From NCBI GenBank assembly GCA_028023455.1, contig JAQFVV010012992.1, positions 278,648 to 342,647 of the forward strand: 64,000 nucleotides of DNA, read 5' to 3'. The position numbers were made by a program, and so were the translations under genes. This document shows, piece by piece, positions 38,157 through 47,935 of the stretch (position 1 is the stretch's first letter; every line of letters begins with the position of its first letter). The DNA is from Epiperipatus broadwayi (Eukaryota > Onychophora > Udeonychophora > Euonychophora > Peripatidae). The notes beneath the pieces were generated by a model. It saw nothing but the letters and a program-made list of their open reading frames with translations, was not told the origin of the DNA and searched no databases.

Positions 38157-38640
38157 TAGTGGTGGCCAAACTTTTAGACATTGGGGTTACTTTTTTAGTG
38201 AAAGTATACTTGAGGGTGATTAGGTTGTTTTCAGGACTTTAAACTGGAAACCAGAAAAAAAAATGTTATTTTTTCTGGAACAAAAAAAAAAAATAACAGT
38301 TCAAACTCCTGTTTTCTTTTTAAATCTCATTGGGGATTATTTGTTAGCTAGATGAAATGTTTCAAAAAGTTCATAACTTCTTTGTTTTAAAATCAGTTCA
38401 TTAAAATCCTTGTTTCTTCAAAACAAGTTATTTTCATTTATCTTCAGGGAAAATGGCAAAAATAATTTAATTCTTTTCAACTTCTTCCAAGGTGCTATTT
38501 TAAATTTAACTATTTTTAAATGAGAATAATTTTGAAATTTTACTTTTATTATTTTTTTATATTCAAATCAGCTCTGAATTTATCACTATAATTTGTCAAA
38601 GTTCAGATCAGCTTCACAGTCAACATCTTGGTCACACCTG
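38157..38640. mobile_element. Non-autonomous hAT-type element (MITE), second copy type
   Basis: The left end TAGTGGTGGCCAAACTTTTAG and the right end, inverted (CAGGTGTGACCAAG), are hAT-like. Exact 8-bp direct repeats CTATATAA flank it (38149-38156 and 38641-38648). 484 bp, no transposase. Confidence 0.82.
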
Positions 38641-38830
38641 CTATATAATGTTTTAATACATCCTTTAAATTATCTAATATATAAAGATAATAATTCAAAC
38701 ATACATACATACTCACATATATATATATATACTTTAAGGGACTTGAACTAGACTTTCAAGCTCCCCACAGCTATCCACTCCATCATATATAACTGACACA
38801 TGTGACCATATACATGTGAAAAAGATTAAT

Positions 38831-38885
38831 GATCTCCAATATATGTATTTTGTGCTGAACCAGCACTCATCAGTTAGTCCAGATC
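38831..38885 (-). ncRNA. Hammerhead-like motif, type 2
   Basis: Minus strand: GATCT, GGA, CTAA, CTGATGA, GTGCTG-GTT-CAGCAC (six-pair stem II), AAAA, then TACATATA, TTGG, AGATC. The only core change is G12 to A (CACGAAA to CACAAAA, as CpG decay would give). Outer GATCT/AGATC and inner CTAA/TTGG helices pair. Confidence 0.5.
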
Positions 38886-39285
38886 ACCCTCTCACACAAA
38901 TATACAATCAGTGCCTAGTTTATATTAAGATAGCAAATCTTCAAACTTTAATGAACAAACTTCAATATTCTCCATCTTACAACTCTTCAGCTATCCATAT
39001 CATTGAAAATTCAAGAATGGAACACCCAAAGGTCTTGTTGATTTCAATATTATTGTCATACCCATGTTGACTTTAAGTCACTCTGATGCATCACATATAG
39101 GACATTAGATATGTCCATTTAATAGTCAGAATGCAGCCTGAATAGGTAATATTTATGTATATTGTCTATACTAAACTTAATTTATATTAGAAGGGACTTG
39201 AATTAGATTTTCAAGCTCCCCACATCTATTCACTCCATCTTATACAACTGACACATATGACCACATATATGTAAAAAAGATAAAT

Positions 39286-39331
39286 GATCTCCAATTTATG
39301 CTGAGCCAGCACTCATCAGTTGGTTCAGATC
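39286..39331 (-). ncRNA. Hammerhead-like motif, type 2 (stem III lost)
   Basis: Minus strand: GATCT, GAA, CCAA, CTGATGA, GTGCTG-GCT-CAGCAT, AAA, TTGG, AGATC. The bases of stem III and the cleavage site are deleted, so it is inactive. Stem I and stem II are otherwise clean. Confidence 0.45.
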
Positions 39332-40073
39332 ACTATCTTCCACACATATATACAAATGGTGCTCATTTTATATTAAGAAAGCAAATCTTCAAACTTTAAT
39401 GGAAAACCTTCAATCTTCTCCATCTTCCAACTCATCAGCCATCCATATCAGTAAAAATCCAAGGATGGATATGATCACAGCTCTTGTTGATACCAATATT
39501 ATTGTATACCCATGTTAACTTTAAATCAATCTGACCTTCACATATAGGACCTTAGATATCTCCATTTAAATATACTGAAAAGAGATGGGTAGAGTATAGG
39601 CTGAATATGTAATATTTAATTGCATGTATATTATTAATACTAAACTTAATATAATTAGAAGGGACTTGAACTAGACTTTCAAGTTCCCCATAACTATCCA
39701 CTCCATCTTATACAAATGACATATATTGGAGATTATTTATCTGTTTGACATGTGATCATGTGTGTCAGTTATATAAAATGGAATGGATAGCTGTGGGGAG
39801 CTTGAAAATCTAGTAAGTGCCATCTAAGTATATAAATATTACATATTCTGCCATCATTCTTCAGTATATTTAAATGGACATACCTAAGGTCCTATATGTG
39901 AGGAGTCAGAGTGGGTATGACAATAATATTGGCATCAACAAAAACTTTAAGCATATGATATGGATGGCTGAAGAGTTGGAAGGTGACAACGATTGAAGCT
40001 TGTCCACTAAAATTCGAAGTTTGCTATCTTAATATAAATTGAGCACTGATTGAACATATATGTGAGAAATGGT

Positions 40074-40128
40074 GATCTGCACCAACTGATAAGTGCTGGT
40101 TCAGCATAAAATGCGTATATTGGAGATC
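40074..40128 (+). ncRNA. Hammerhead-like motif, type 2 (plus arm)
   Basis: GATCT, GCA, CCAA, CTGATAA, GTGCTG-GTT-CAGCAT, AAA, ATGCGTATA, TTGG, AGATC. It keeps stems I and II and a possible short stem III but has lost G8 and G12 of the core. Confidence 0.45.
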
Positions 40129-40300
40129 ATTTATCTTTTTCATATTTGGTCAACTGTGTCAGTTGTATAAGATGGAGTGGATAGACAATATATATGTAAT
40201 TAAATAATATAGGGAGCATGCTAATAGCTCTAACAAGTTTTTTATCGATAAGTGCCACAAGAGAAAGCATTTAAAATTTTCTATCTAGAATTATTCCTAT

Positions 40301-40340
40301 CCCCAAACTGATTTTGAGCTGTTGGTTCACCTCAATGAGG
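40301..40340 (-). ncRNA. Hammerhead-like motif, type 3 (decayed)
   Basis: Minus strand: CCTCA, TTGAGGT, GAACCAACAGCTC, AAAATCA, GTT, TGGGG. Inner stem I (CCTCA/TGGGG) is intact. The two core strands each carry changes. Confidence 0.45.
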
Positions 40341-40699
40341 TGCTAGGATATTCAGGTACTAGATCTAAAATACAAACTCTAGGCCAGAACTTATCTAATA
40401 CTTAACTATTAAGTAAAAAATCTAAAATTTTGAGACACCTGTGTGTCTTCAAATTCAGCTATCTAACTTAAATAGCTATATGGGTCTGAAAATTCTTCAG
40501 CCTTATATATTAATAGTCGCAGCAATATAACATTGCCAAAGCCTCAAAAGCAAAATAAAAAAATAAAAATCAAATCATATATCACATGACTTGTTTTAAG
40601 TTTGTATTACAGATATGTAATATAGGGAGTGTGCTAATAGTTCTAACAAGCTTTTCATCGATAAGTGCCACAAGAGAAAGCATTTTTAAAAATCTCTAT

Positions 40700-40739
40700 C
40701 CCCAAACTAATTTCAAGCTGTTGGCTTTCCTCAATGAGG
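40700..40739 (-). ncRNA. Hammerhead ribozyme-like motif, type 3, best copy
   Basis: Minus strand: CCTCA, TTGAGGA, AAGC-CAACA-GCTT (four perfect pairs), GAAA, TTA, GTT, TGGGG. Only C3 of the core is changed (TTGAGGA for CTGAGGA). Compared with GAG..CTC in the copy at 40787-40826, the first pair of stem II is A-U rather than G-C: a paired change that keeps the helix. Confidence 0.6.
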
Positions 40740-40786
40740 TACTAGGATATTCGGACACTGGATCTAAAATACAAACCCAAGGCCAG

Positions 40787-40826
40787 CCAATTGAGGAGAG
40801 CCAACAACTCAAAACTGGTTTGGGAT
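40787..40826 (+). ncRNA. Hammerhead-like motif, type 3 (junction copy)
   Basis: AATTGAGGA, GAGCCAACAACTC, AAAAC, TG, GTT, TGGG. Stem II closes with GAG/CTC. The 5' side of stem I is lost at the inversion junction. Confidence 0.4.
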
Positions 40827-41155
40827 ATTAGATAGAGATCGATAAAAAGCTTGTCAGAGCTATTAGCATGCTCCCTATATTACATATCTGTAATACAAAC
40901 TTAAAACAAGTCATGTGATATATGATTTGATTTTTTCAGTACTATAATTTTTATCTTGAGGCTTTGGTGATGTTATATTGCTAAAGCTATTAATATATGG
41001 TGAGGCTGAAGTGTTTTCAGACCATATAGCTATTTAAGTTAGATAGCTGGATTTGAAGACATGTAGGTGTCAGAAAATTTCAGATTTTCTACTTAATAGT
41101 TAAGTACTAGATAAAGGCTAGCCTTGAGTTGATATTTTAGATCTAGTGTCTGAAT

Positions 41156-41212
41156 ATCCTAGTGCCTCACTGAGGACAGCCAAGAGCTCAAAACCAGTTT
41201 TAGGATAGGGAT
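41156..41212 (+). ncRNA. Hammerhead-like motif, type 3 (plus arm)
   Basis: ATCCTA, GTG, CCTCA, CTGAGGA, CAGCCAAGAGCTC, AAAAC, CA, GTT, TTAGG, then ATAGGGAT. The first core strand is intact, the second has AAAA for GAAA. The outer helix ATCCTA pairs with TAGGGAT allowing one extra base. Confidence 0.5.
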
Positions 41213-41362
41213 AATTCTAGATAGAGATTTTTAAATTGCTTTCTCTTGCAGCACTTATTGATAAAAAGTTTGTTGGGGCTATTAACATGCTTCCTATATT
41301 ACGTATCTGTAATACAAGCTTAAAACAAGTCACATGATATATGATATATATATATATACTAA

Positions 41363-41450
41363 CAATAGTATCTATCTCATTTGGAATGAGCTCACAAATA
41401 ACTTATAGTTTAGTATCTATCTTGTTTGGAAAGAGCTCACAAATAACTGT
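41363..41450 (+). repeat. Tandem duplication of about 48 bp
   Basis: TAGTATCTATCT.(A/G)TTTGGAA(T/A)GAGCTCACAAATAACT occurs twice in a row, just outside the type 3 cluster. Confidence 0.7.
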
Positions 41451-42099
41451 TATAGTCTTTAAAAAAAAAAGACTTTATAAAAAGCATTAACACTTAAAGC
41501 ATAATAAATTGAAACAAAATTGATTTCTCAAAACTTGAAGGCAAAAAAATGGGGGGGGGGGAGGAAAGGGAGGGAGAATGATAAGTAGGGATAATATCAT
41601 TAAAAACCCAAAACTATTTTGAAGCCCTATTCAAGAAAAAAAAAAAAAAAGGAAGAAAAATTAACGTATCAGTTTTTCAACTAATATTCTTGAAAATATA
41701 TTATTTTCCAAGATATTCTGCAAAAAATGAGATTTTTTTTTCTAATACTAAAGTAAAAAAAAAAATCTATCATTACTAAATTTGCTTTAAAAAATCTGAT
41801 AATATTAATATTAAATGACTTGTTTATTATCAATATTAACACAAGCCATATTGAATTTATAGCTATTTATAAAATATAAGCACTGACCACTGATATATAT
41901 AAACTCTAGTTTTTTTAGTAAATAATATGGGCCAAATCCACATTAGAGAAATAAATTGACAAAATATTATTAAGTAAATAGGTGAGCTAAGTCGGCAATA
42001 ATACTTTTTAAACTCTAATGTTAATACAATAAGTTTTTTTTTGTTTCACCACTAATTTGTCTGTGCTATCAATATAGAATATTATATGAATATATAGAA

Positions 42100-42525
42100 G
42101 AATATATATATATAATTATATAGACATATATAAAATACACTATAAAAATAGTTGTAGTATAATGTATATATAAAATATAGATTTTGATATATAAAGTTAG
42201 AGAGCAAAATAAATAAAAGCATTAATATTTATAGTTTAGAAAACAATTTTATTCATTTATATAATTTAAATTTTCATCAAATATATTTTACATATTACAG
42301 TCCTATGAAAATTTATAATTACTATACTTTTATGTAATATTTGTTTGATGAAAATTTAAATTATATAAGTGAATAAAATTGTTTTTTAAATTATAAATAT
42401 TAATGCTTTTATCTATGTTGCTCTCTAATTTTATATGTCAAAATCCTTATTTTATTTATACATTACACTACAATTATTTTTTATAGTTTATTTTATGCAA
42501 GTCTATACAATTATATATATTTTCT
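42100..42525. repeat. Long imperfect palindrome (fold-back / MITE-like)
   Basis: The arms pair around about 42312: TTAGAGAGCAA.ATA.ATAAAAGCATTAATATTTATA at 42198 onward is repeated as its complement at 42395-42430, and TTATTCA.TTATATAATTTAAATTTTCATCAAA at 42250-42280 at 42345-42380. Loop about 60 bases. No coding frame and no clear target duplication. Confidence 0.75.
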
Positions 42526-43159
42526 ATCTATATGTACATATGCATACAAATACATCATTTAAATAAAGTGAATTTATATACATTAAATGTATTTATTTTT
42601 TGTTTATGCACACACACACATATATATATCCATTTACATACAAACATCTAACCCAAAATCATATATATCACAATATTTATATAATTAATTTTTCATAAAA
42701 AATCTTCATAATATTATTATCTAATATCAATATCCACATAATATAATTACAAAAATATAGAAAAATATTTACTCAATCAATATTATACTCAATATTTTTA
42801 TTTTTTTATATCTAAATTATTATCCATAAATATTATTATATAATTTAATATCAAATAACCCTTATTTTAACATTTTTTCTTCCACCAATCAATCTTTTCA
42901 AATAAACAACCATATTATTTTTTATTTTTCCTTATCAAATTTAAAATACAAATAAATAACAAAAAAAAAAAAAATATACAATATTTACCCTTACACTACT
43001 TCTTCTTTTTACATTTATTTTATTACTAATTTCTATATTTTAATTCTTCTTTTTACATATTTTTACTTTTTTTATTCACATTTTGAAATAATCCTGTTTT
43101 CACCTTCTTCCACTCTTGTGTGTATCACACCATACATATCTCTAAGTATTTTTCATAAT

Positions 43160-43500
43160 TGGTGCATTTTCCATGATCAGGCATCAGAATGGTCGCTTGT
43201 TACGCAGTTTTTGATCAATATTTCAGCTGGTGATTTCCGTAGATGTGGTGTAATGTGTTGGTGCAGCATTGCAATGTTTAGCCTCATAGGTTGGTTTTAT
43301 TTAATCTATTTAATACTAGTTTCAAATGTTGTACCCTTTTCCATTCCATTGGATTCGGGTGATACGGAGGAGAACGGATGTGATTTATTCCCCACTCTTC
43401 CACAAATGATTTGAATTAGTCGGAAGTAAAAGCAGTCCCATTGTCGGAAACCAAGACTTCTGGTGATCCCTGGTGTGCGAATATTTGCTTAAAATACGAA
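43160..43500 (-). pseudogene. Frameshifted rest of the Ty3/gypsy integrase
   Basis: Past the stop of the long frame, the integrase catalytic core continues in shifted minus-strand frames: KNTSSAETIRILSKY around 43505-43550, then a DNGTAF-type block (second catalytic Asp) near 43435, and HITPHLRKSPAEIL near 43205-43260, which marks the end of the core. At least two frameshifts and several stops separate the parts. No chromodomain or 3' LTR follows, and similarity fades by about 43100, so the 3' end of the element is missing. Confidence 0.75.
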
Positions 43501-46500
43501 TTGTTTCTGCAGAACTAGTATTTTTGGCAATCTTGTATTCTGCCATTTTGAGCCAGCATCTATCAACACTAAAATCATTTTGCCATTTATTGGTCCAGCA
43601 TGGTCTATGTGGACCCGGCTCCAAGGTTTATCCGTTTTGGGCCACGGTGTAAATTTCTTTGGAGGTATGTTTACGGTTGATTGGCAGGATTTACATTTTT
43701 TAATGAACATTTCTATGTCCGTACCCATGCCCGGCCAATACACATAACTGCGGGCTAGAGCTTTTGCGCGAACGACCCCTGGATGCCCTTGATGCAACAT
43801 TTCTAATATCTTAGAACGACCGCCGGGTGGAACCAATACTTTATCTGCAATTACTATGCATCCCTTTAATGTCGACAGCTGCTGACGCATATTCCATAAT
43901 GACCTATGTAAATAATGTGGTCGTTTGTTAGGCCATCCTTTCGTAATCCAGTTTACCAGTGCCTGGTATCCAGCTGTTTCTTGAGTCCATCTGGCTATAG
44001 TGTTGCTATTTATAATTTCCGGCTTCCAATGGTCCAAGTAATTTACGTCTACTTCGGTGTCCGTTTCCTCTGTTACATCTGGTATGCGTGAAAGCGCGTC
44101 CGCATGTTGAATTTGACTACCTTTCTGATGTACGAGTTCGTAATCGTATGCAGACAGTAAATTATACCAGCGAATCATTCGCGAGCTCAAATGGTCAGGG
44201 GCGGCTTTTTTATTGGCGAATATCCCCAACAATGGACGGTGGTCTGTTATTATTTTAACTGATCGGCCGTAAATGTATTGGTGGAATTTCCGAACTGCTG
44301 TTACAATGGCCAATGCCTCCTTGTCCAATTGGCTGTAATTTTTTTCAGCTTTTGACAACGTTCTAGACATGTATGCTATTGGGCGTTCGCTATTCTGTGA
44401 CGGATGACTGAGTACCGCCCCAATTCCGTATTCGGATGCGTCCGTTGTTAATGTGATGTCGAGGCTACTGTTATAATGTACTAACAAGTGGTTTGACGTT
44501 AGCAGTGCTTTCGTTTTCTGAAAAGCGCTCTCTTGCGGGTTCTTCCAACACCATCGTTGATTTTTGCGAAGTAACTCGTACAAAGGTGTGGCTACATGTG
44601 CTTTTCCCTTCAGAAAATTTTCGAAAAAATTAACCAATCCTAAGAAAGCCTGCAGTTCTTTGACGTTTTTGGGCTTTGGTGCATTTATGATAGCTTTAAT
44701 TTTATCCGGATCGGGTCTAACGCCAGTGCTTGATATGATGTGGCCTAAAAACTTTATTTCTTTAGCACACCAAATACATTTTTGCATGTTTAGCTTTGCA
44801 CCAAAATTCTCTAGCCGTTCGCAAACTTCGTCTAATCTAATTTGTAATTCTGCTTCGGATTCCGCTGTTACCAGAATGTCGTCAAAATATGGCGTTGTTC
44901 CTTTCAGTCCCTCCAACAGCGTGTCTATTTTAGCTTGAAAAGCGTTCGGGGCGATTTTTACGCCGAAAGGTAAGCGATTATAATTATACAATCCCTTGTG
45001 TGTTGTTATGGTAAGGAGCGCCGCCGTTTCCTTTGTCACTGGAATCTGATGAAAAGCGGCATTTAAATCTAACTTTGCGAAAAAATTTGCGCCTTCCAAT
45101 CCAGCTAATATCTCTCTAACATTTGGAACAGGATATGGGCTTTTGGCAATACTTTTGTTTACAGTTAGTCTGTAGTCCCCGCATATTCGGACTTGTCCGT
45201 TTTGTTTTGCTACGATCACTATAGGAGTAGCCCATTCTGAGTCTTCGACTGGAGTCAACACACCTTTCTTTATCATGTCCTCTAAAGCTTCTTCAACTCG
45301 TGATTTCATAGCAAAAGGTATTTTCCTAGGCTTGCAGTGAACTGCTTTTGCGCCTTCGCGAAGCTCAATTTCCACGGCTGTCGTAGTGATTCGTCCCTGT
45401 TCTTCGGTAAACAGTTTAGGGAATTTAAGTTTTATTTCCCTTTCGATGTTAATTTTGTTTACCATACAGATCTTAATGCCTAACGGGGTAAACCATTCCC
45501 TACCTAATAAGGGTGCTATATTGCCCTTGACAATATATAGGTTTAGTTTTTTCCGGCGATTGTTTATGGCTACCATAACCTCTACTACTCCGACTATTTG
45601 AATAGGATTCCCATTTGCATCATTTGCCTTGAGTTCTGTTTTAGCTACTCTTGGCTGGTTTTTAACGTTTTTATTTATCTCGGACCAATCCCTTTGCGAT
45701 ATGATGGACACCCCAGCTCCGCTGTCTATCTCCATTTCTATAGCTTTGTTACATATCTCTACTGCTAACATTATTTGTTGACAGCTTTTGGTCTCTGCCT
45801 TATTTATTTCGGTATAACGTTCCGATTTGGCATATCTGTTTACTGGGGATTTGTCATTCGCTCTAGTTCTATTTTTAGTATGGCAAACTTTCGCCAGGTG
45901 TCCAACTCTCCCGCATTTATTACATTTTGCATTTTTCCAGCTGCATTCACGTGCAATGTGTCCAATTTTGCCGCAGCGATAACATTCAGTTTTCGAGTTT
46001 GGTAGCTCTTCTGTTTTGCTTATTGAAGTTTGTTTCGTAGCATCCAGGTTAGCTTGTTGGAATTCTTTGGAGCTGCTTATAACTAGTTCGTGGGACATCC
46101 CTCTTTTGATAGCCTCGGAATACGTCAGATCTGGGATGGCCAATAGTTGTTGACGTAATTTGTCATCGCTCATCCCCCATAAAAACTGATCTAATAGTGC
46201 TTCTTCTAGGTCTACATAAGCACACTTTCGCGCCAAATCTCTTAAGGCGGTATCAAAATCTCTACACTTTTCTCCCTTTATTTGGCGTCTGTTGCGCAAG
46301 TGTAGGCGAGCAATGTGTTTTGACGGTTCTGGGCTAAAATGGTTATTCAGCCGCCCAACTAGATCGGAGTACAATAGTTTTTCCGGTTCTTCGGGTCCGC
46401 ATAATTGGTTTGCAACTTCAATTACACCTGGTCCACCGAAAAGTAATAGTGTGGCTACTTTCGTTACGTCATCTTTGATTTTGTTAACAATGAAATAATA

Positions 46501-46581
46501 TTCAATACGTTTTGTATATTGGGGCCACTCGGAAGGACTATTAACATCGAATTCACAAATACCTGGCTGAGTTGTAGCCAT
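43492..46581 (-). CDS. gag-pol: Ty3/gypsy retroelement Gag-Pol polyprotein (truncated in integrase)
   Basis: One open frame of 1030 codons with no break between gag and pol. Gag occupies about residues 1-195. Two CCHC zinc knuckles sit at C200-C213 and C220-C233. The aspartic protease has its DSG at 286-288. The reverse transcriptase spans about 410-620 with the first catalytic Asp at 505 (KLDLNAAF) and YFDD at 565-568. RNase H starts at 711 (TTDASE) with Glu755 and Asp780. The integrase zinc finger has H930, H933, C963 and C966, and the first catalytic Asp is 993. The frame then ends early by frameshift, within the integrase core. The order PR-RT-RH-IN is that of Ty3/gypsy (Metaviridae), similar to K02A2.6-type elements. 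It is much less AT-rich than its surroundings, a sign of recent arrival. ATG 46581 is chosen because it lies 66 bases past the primer-binding site and opens the MATTQPG gag start. Confidence 0.95.
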
Positions 46582-46646
46582 CTTCCTTGGTAACTAACTA
46601 TTGACACCTTTTCTCTTTTTAGTTTAACCACTTTGTCCTCTTTCAA

Positions 46647-46661
46647 CTGTCAACTGCGCCA
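46647..46661 (-). promoter_or_regulatory. Primer-binding site of the Ty3/gypsy element
   Basis: TGGCGCAGTTGACAG on the minus strand, two bases after the LTR end (CATACA). It begins with TGG, as expected for pairing with the CCA end of a tRNA. I cannot tell which tRNA primes. Confidence 0.7.
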
Positions 46662-46663
46662 AT

Positions 46664-47243
46664 TGTATGCTATGTTCGGACTCTAATTACATACAGCAAC
46701 TTATTCTGTTTTTGCGAACATGTACTAGCATATATAGTTTTAAAGAAAAGAACTCTCAGAGTGACAGTCAGGTTAAACTATTTAATAACAATTTGGAAAA
46801 GGTTACAGAGTATAATTAGTTACAACGAATTATGGTAATCAAAAAGTATACAAAATTTTACATAAGTAATTTTACCGTACTTTTATCTGTGCCATTAGGC
46901 TTACTAATAAATAATAATATAGACCGAGTTGGCCTTTAAAGTTGCCTAGATCCCTCCTTTGTACCTTCAGCGGGGATTCACTGGGTAAGAAAAGCCAGTC
47001 CAGGTCCTTCTTCTGATTTAGAGTGTCCGATCTTCAGCACCAGATATCTTTTATAGTTAGTTCCCCTTCCAGACTGTGAGCATAGGATTCTGTGGACATT
47101 CTCCCCCATTGGTCATTTATATCCATAACTATTCCTATTGGTTTGCAGTGCTACATGCTCAATCCGGTTTAAAATTCATGCTCGATCTGAGCAAGTCTAT
47201 ACAACTTGTGTGCACGTGATTTGATTAGCGCAGCACACAGCAC
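46664..47243 (-). repeat. 5' LTR of the Ty3/gypsy element
   Basis: About 580 bp, beginning TGCTGTGTGCTGCGC (or four bases later at TGTGTG) and ending GCATACA on the minus strand, so it has TG...CA ends. It is placed by the primer-binding site on one side and the shift to TA-rich flank at 47245 on the other. It contains a TATA box. No second copy of it is present in the window, so the boundary on the outer side is an estimate. Confidence 0.7.
47048..47055 (-). promoter_or_regulatory. TATA box in the LTR
   Basis: TATAAAAG on the minus strand inside the LTR, in a GC-richer context (GGGGAACTAAC before it). It would drive transcription of gag-pol. Confidence 0.6.
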
Positions 47244-47659
47244 TATATATGTATGTATACTCATTAAAATATACATATATATGTTCACATATATCCTCAA
47301 TACAATGAATATATATGTTGACATCATTTATAATTATTTATCTATTTAATTTCTAGAATATATATATATATATTGCTTTTATCTTTTATCATTATAATAT
47401 AAAAATATGTATATATTGATTAATTTATAAATAATTTATTTTCTACTCATTAAATTTTAAATCCTTAATATTTATTTAGTTTTTATTATTATTTATATAT
47501 AATTTTAATTCTATTTTCTTTTTTGGATTGATAGTTGTAATTAAATTTTTTAAAGCTTGGTTAATAGTTTTCTTAATAATATTTTTCAGAAAATTATTTT
47601 TGTAAATAGATTATTTACATTTCATAAAATATATAATCTCATAAATATATATAAAATTA

Positions 47660-47935
47660 ATAAAACAAAACTGAAATAGACAACTCATTATAAATAAAAA
47701 TACTATTTAATATATTGATCCAGCTTTCATTCCTTAATGGAATCTTTTCAAGATGCTTCTTTTTACACAATCACATGACCAATTAATGTCCATTGGGGCA
47801 GTTGCTGTAGAGAAATAGGTCGAGTGATTGTATAAAAAACATCTTGAAAAGATTCCATTAAAGAATGAAAGCTGGATTGATGTATTAAATATTTTTATTT
47901 ATAGAGAGTTTTCTATTTCAATTTTGTTTTAAATT
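47660..47935. repeat. Fold-back element with about 110-120 bp inverted arms
   Basis: TGATCCAGCTTTCATTCCTTAATGG, ATCTTTTCAAGATG and ACAATCAC in the left arm (47715-47775) recur as complements at 47828-47880, and the outer parts (ACTGAAATAGA, ATAAATAAAAATA) also pair. The loop of about 45 bases holds the GC-richer CCATTGGGGCAGTTGCTG. Each arm contains ATTCC-ATTA-AGGAAT followed by GAAA on the unit strand, a hairpin reminiscent of a hammerhead stem II, but the CUGANGA strand is not recognisable. Confidence 0.75.

Larger units (their letters stand above)
38735..40190. mobile_element. Type 2 inverted cluster with hammerhead-like motifs
   Basis: Two minus-sense units (38735-39180 and 39190-39655) and a minus-sense tail (39658-39720) meet a plus-sense tail (about 39721-39830) and a full plus-sense unit (to 40190). 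Each unit starts or ends with the block GGGACTTGAACTAGA.TTTCAAG.TCCCCA and the GTCAGTT.TATA..ATGGAGTGGATAG tail. The 'tail plus full unit plus inverted units' design equals that of type 1, though the sequence is unrelated. No coding frame of note; the 84-codon frame at 38816-39070 is a by-product of the repeat. Confidence 0.75.
40195..41345. mobile_element. Type 3 inverted cluster with hammerhead-like motifs
   Basis: Minus-sense unit (40195-40598), truncated minus-sense unit (40599-40783), plus-sense partial (40784-40930) and plus-sense full unit (40931-41345). The outer ends share TAATATAGGGAG.(G/A)TGCTAATAG and its complement. Unit ends carry AAAACAAGTCA(T/C)(G/A)TGATATATGAT. Same tandem-plus-inverted design as types 1 and 2, but a different sequence. 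The 81-codon frame at 40586-40831 is repeat-derived. Confidence 0.78.

Noticed and set aside
38816-39070. 84-codon frame starting MKKINDLQYMYF
   Set aside because: It falls entirely within a type 2 repeat unit; the sister copy at 39190-39600 breaks the frame.
43118-46498. Plus-strand open frames opposite the gag-pol frame (for example 44564-44938 and 45386-45601)
   Set aside because: They are antisense shadows of a long frame that has clear Ty3/gypsy motifs on the minus strand.
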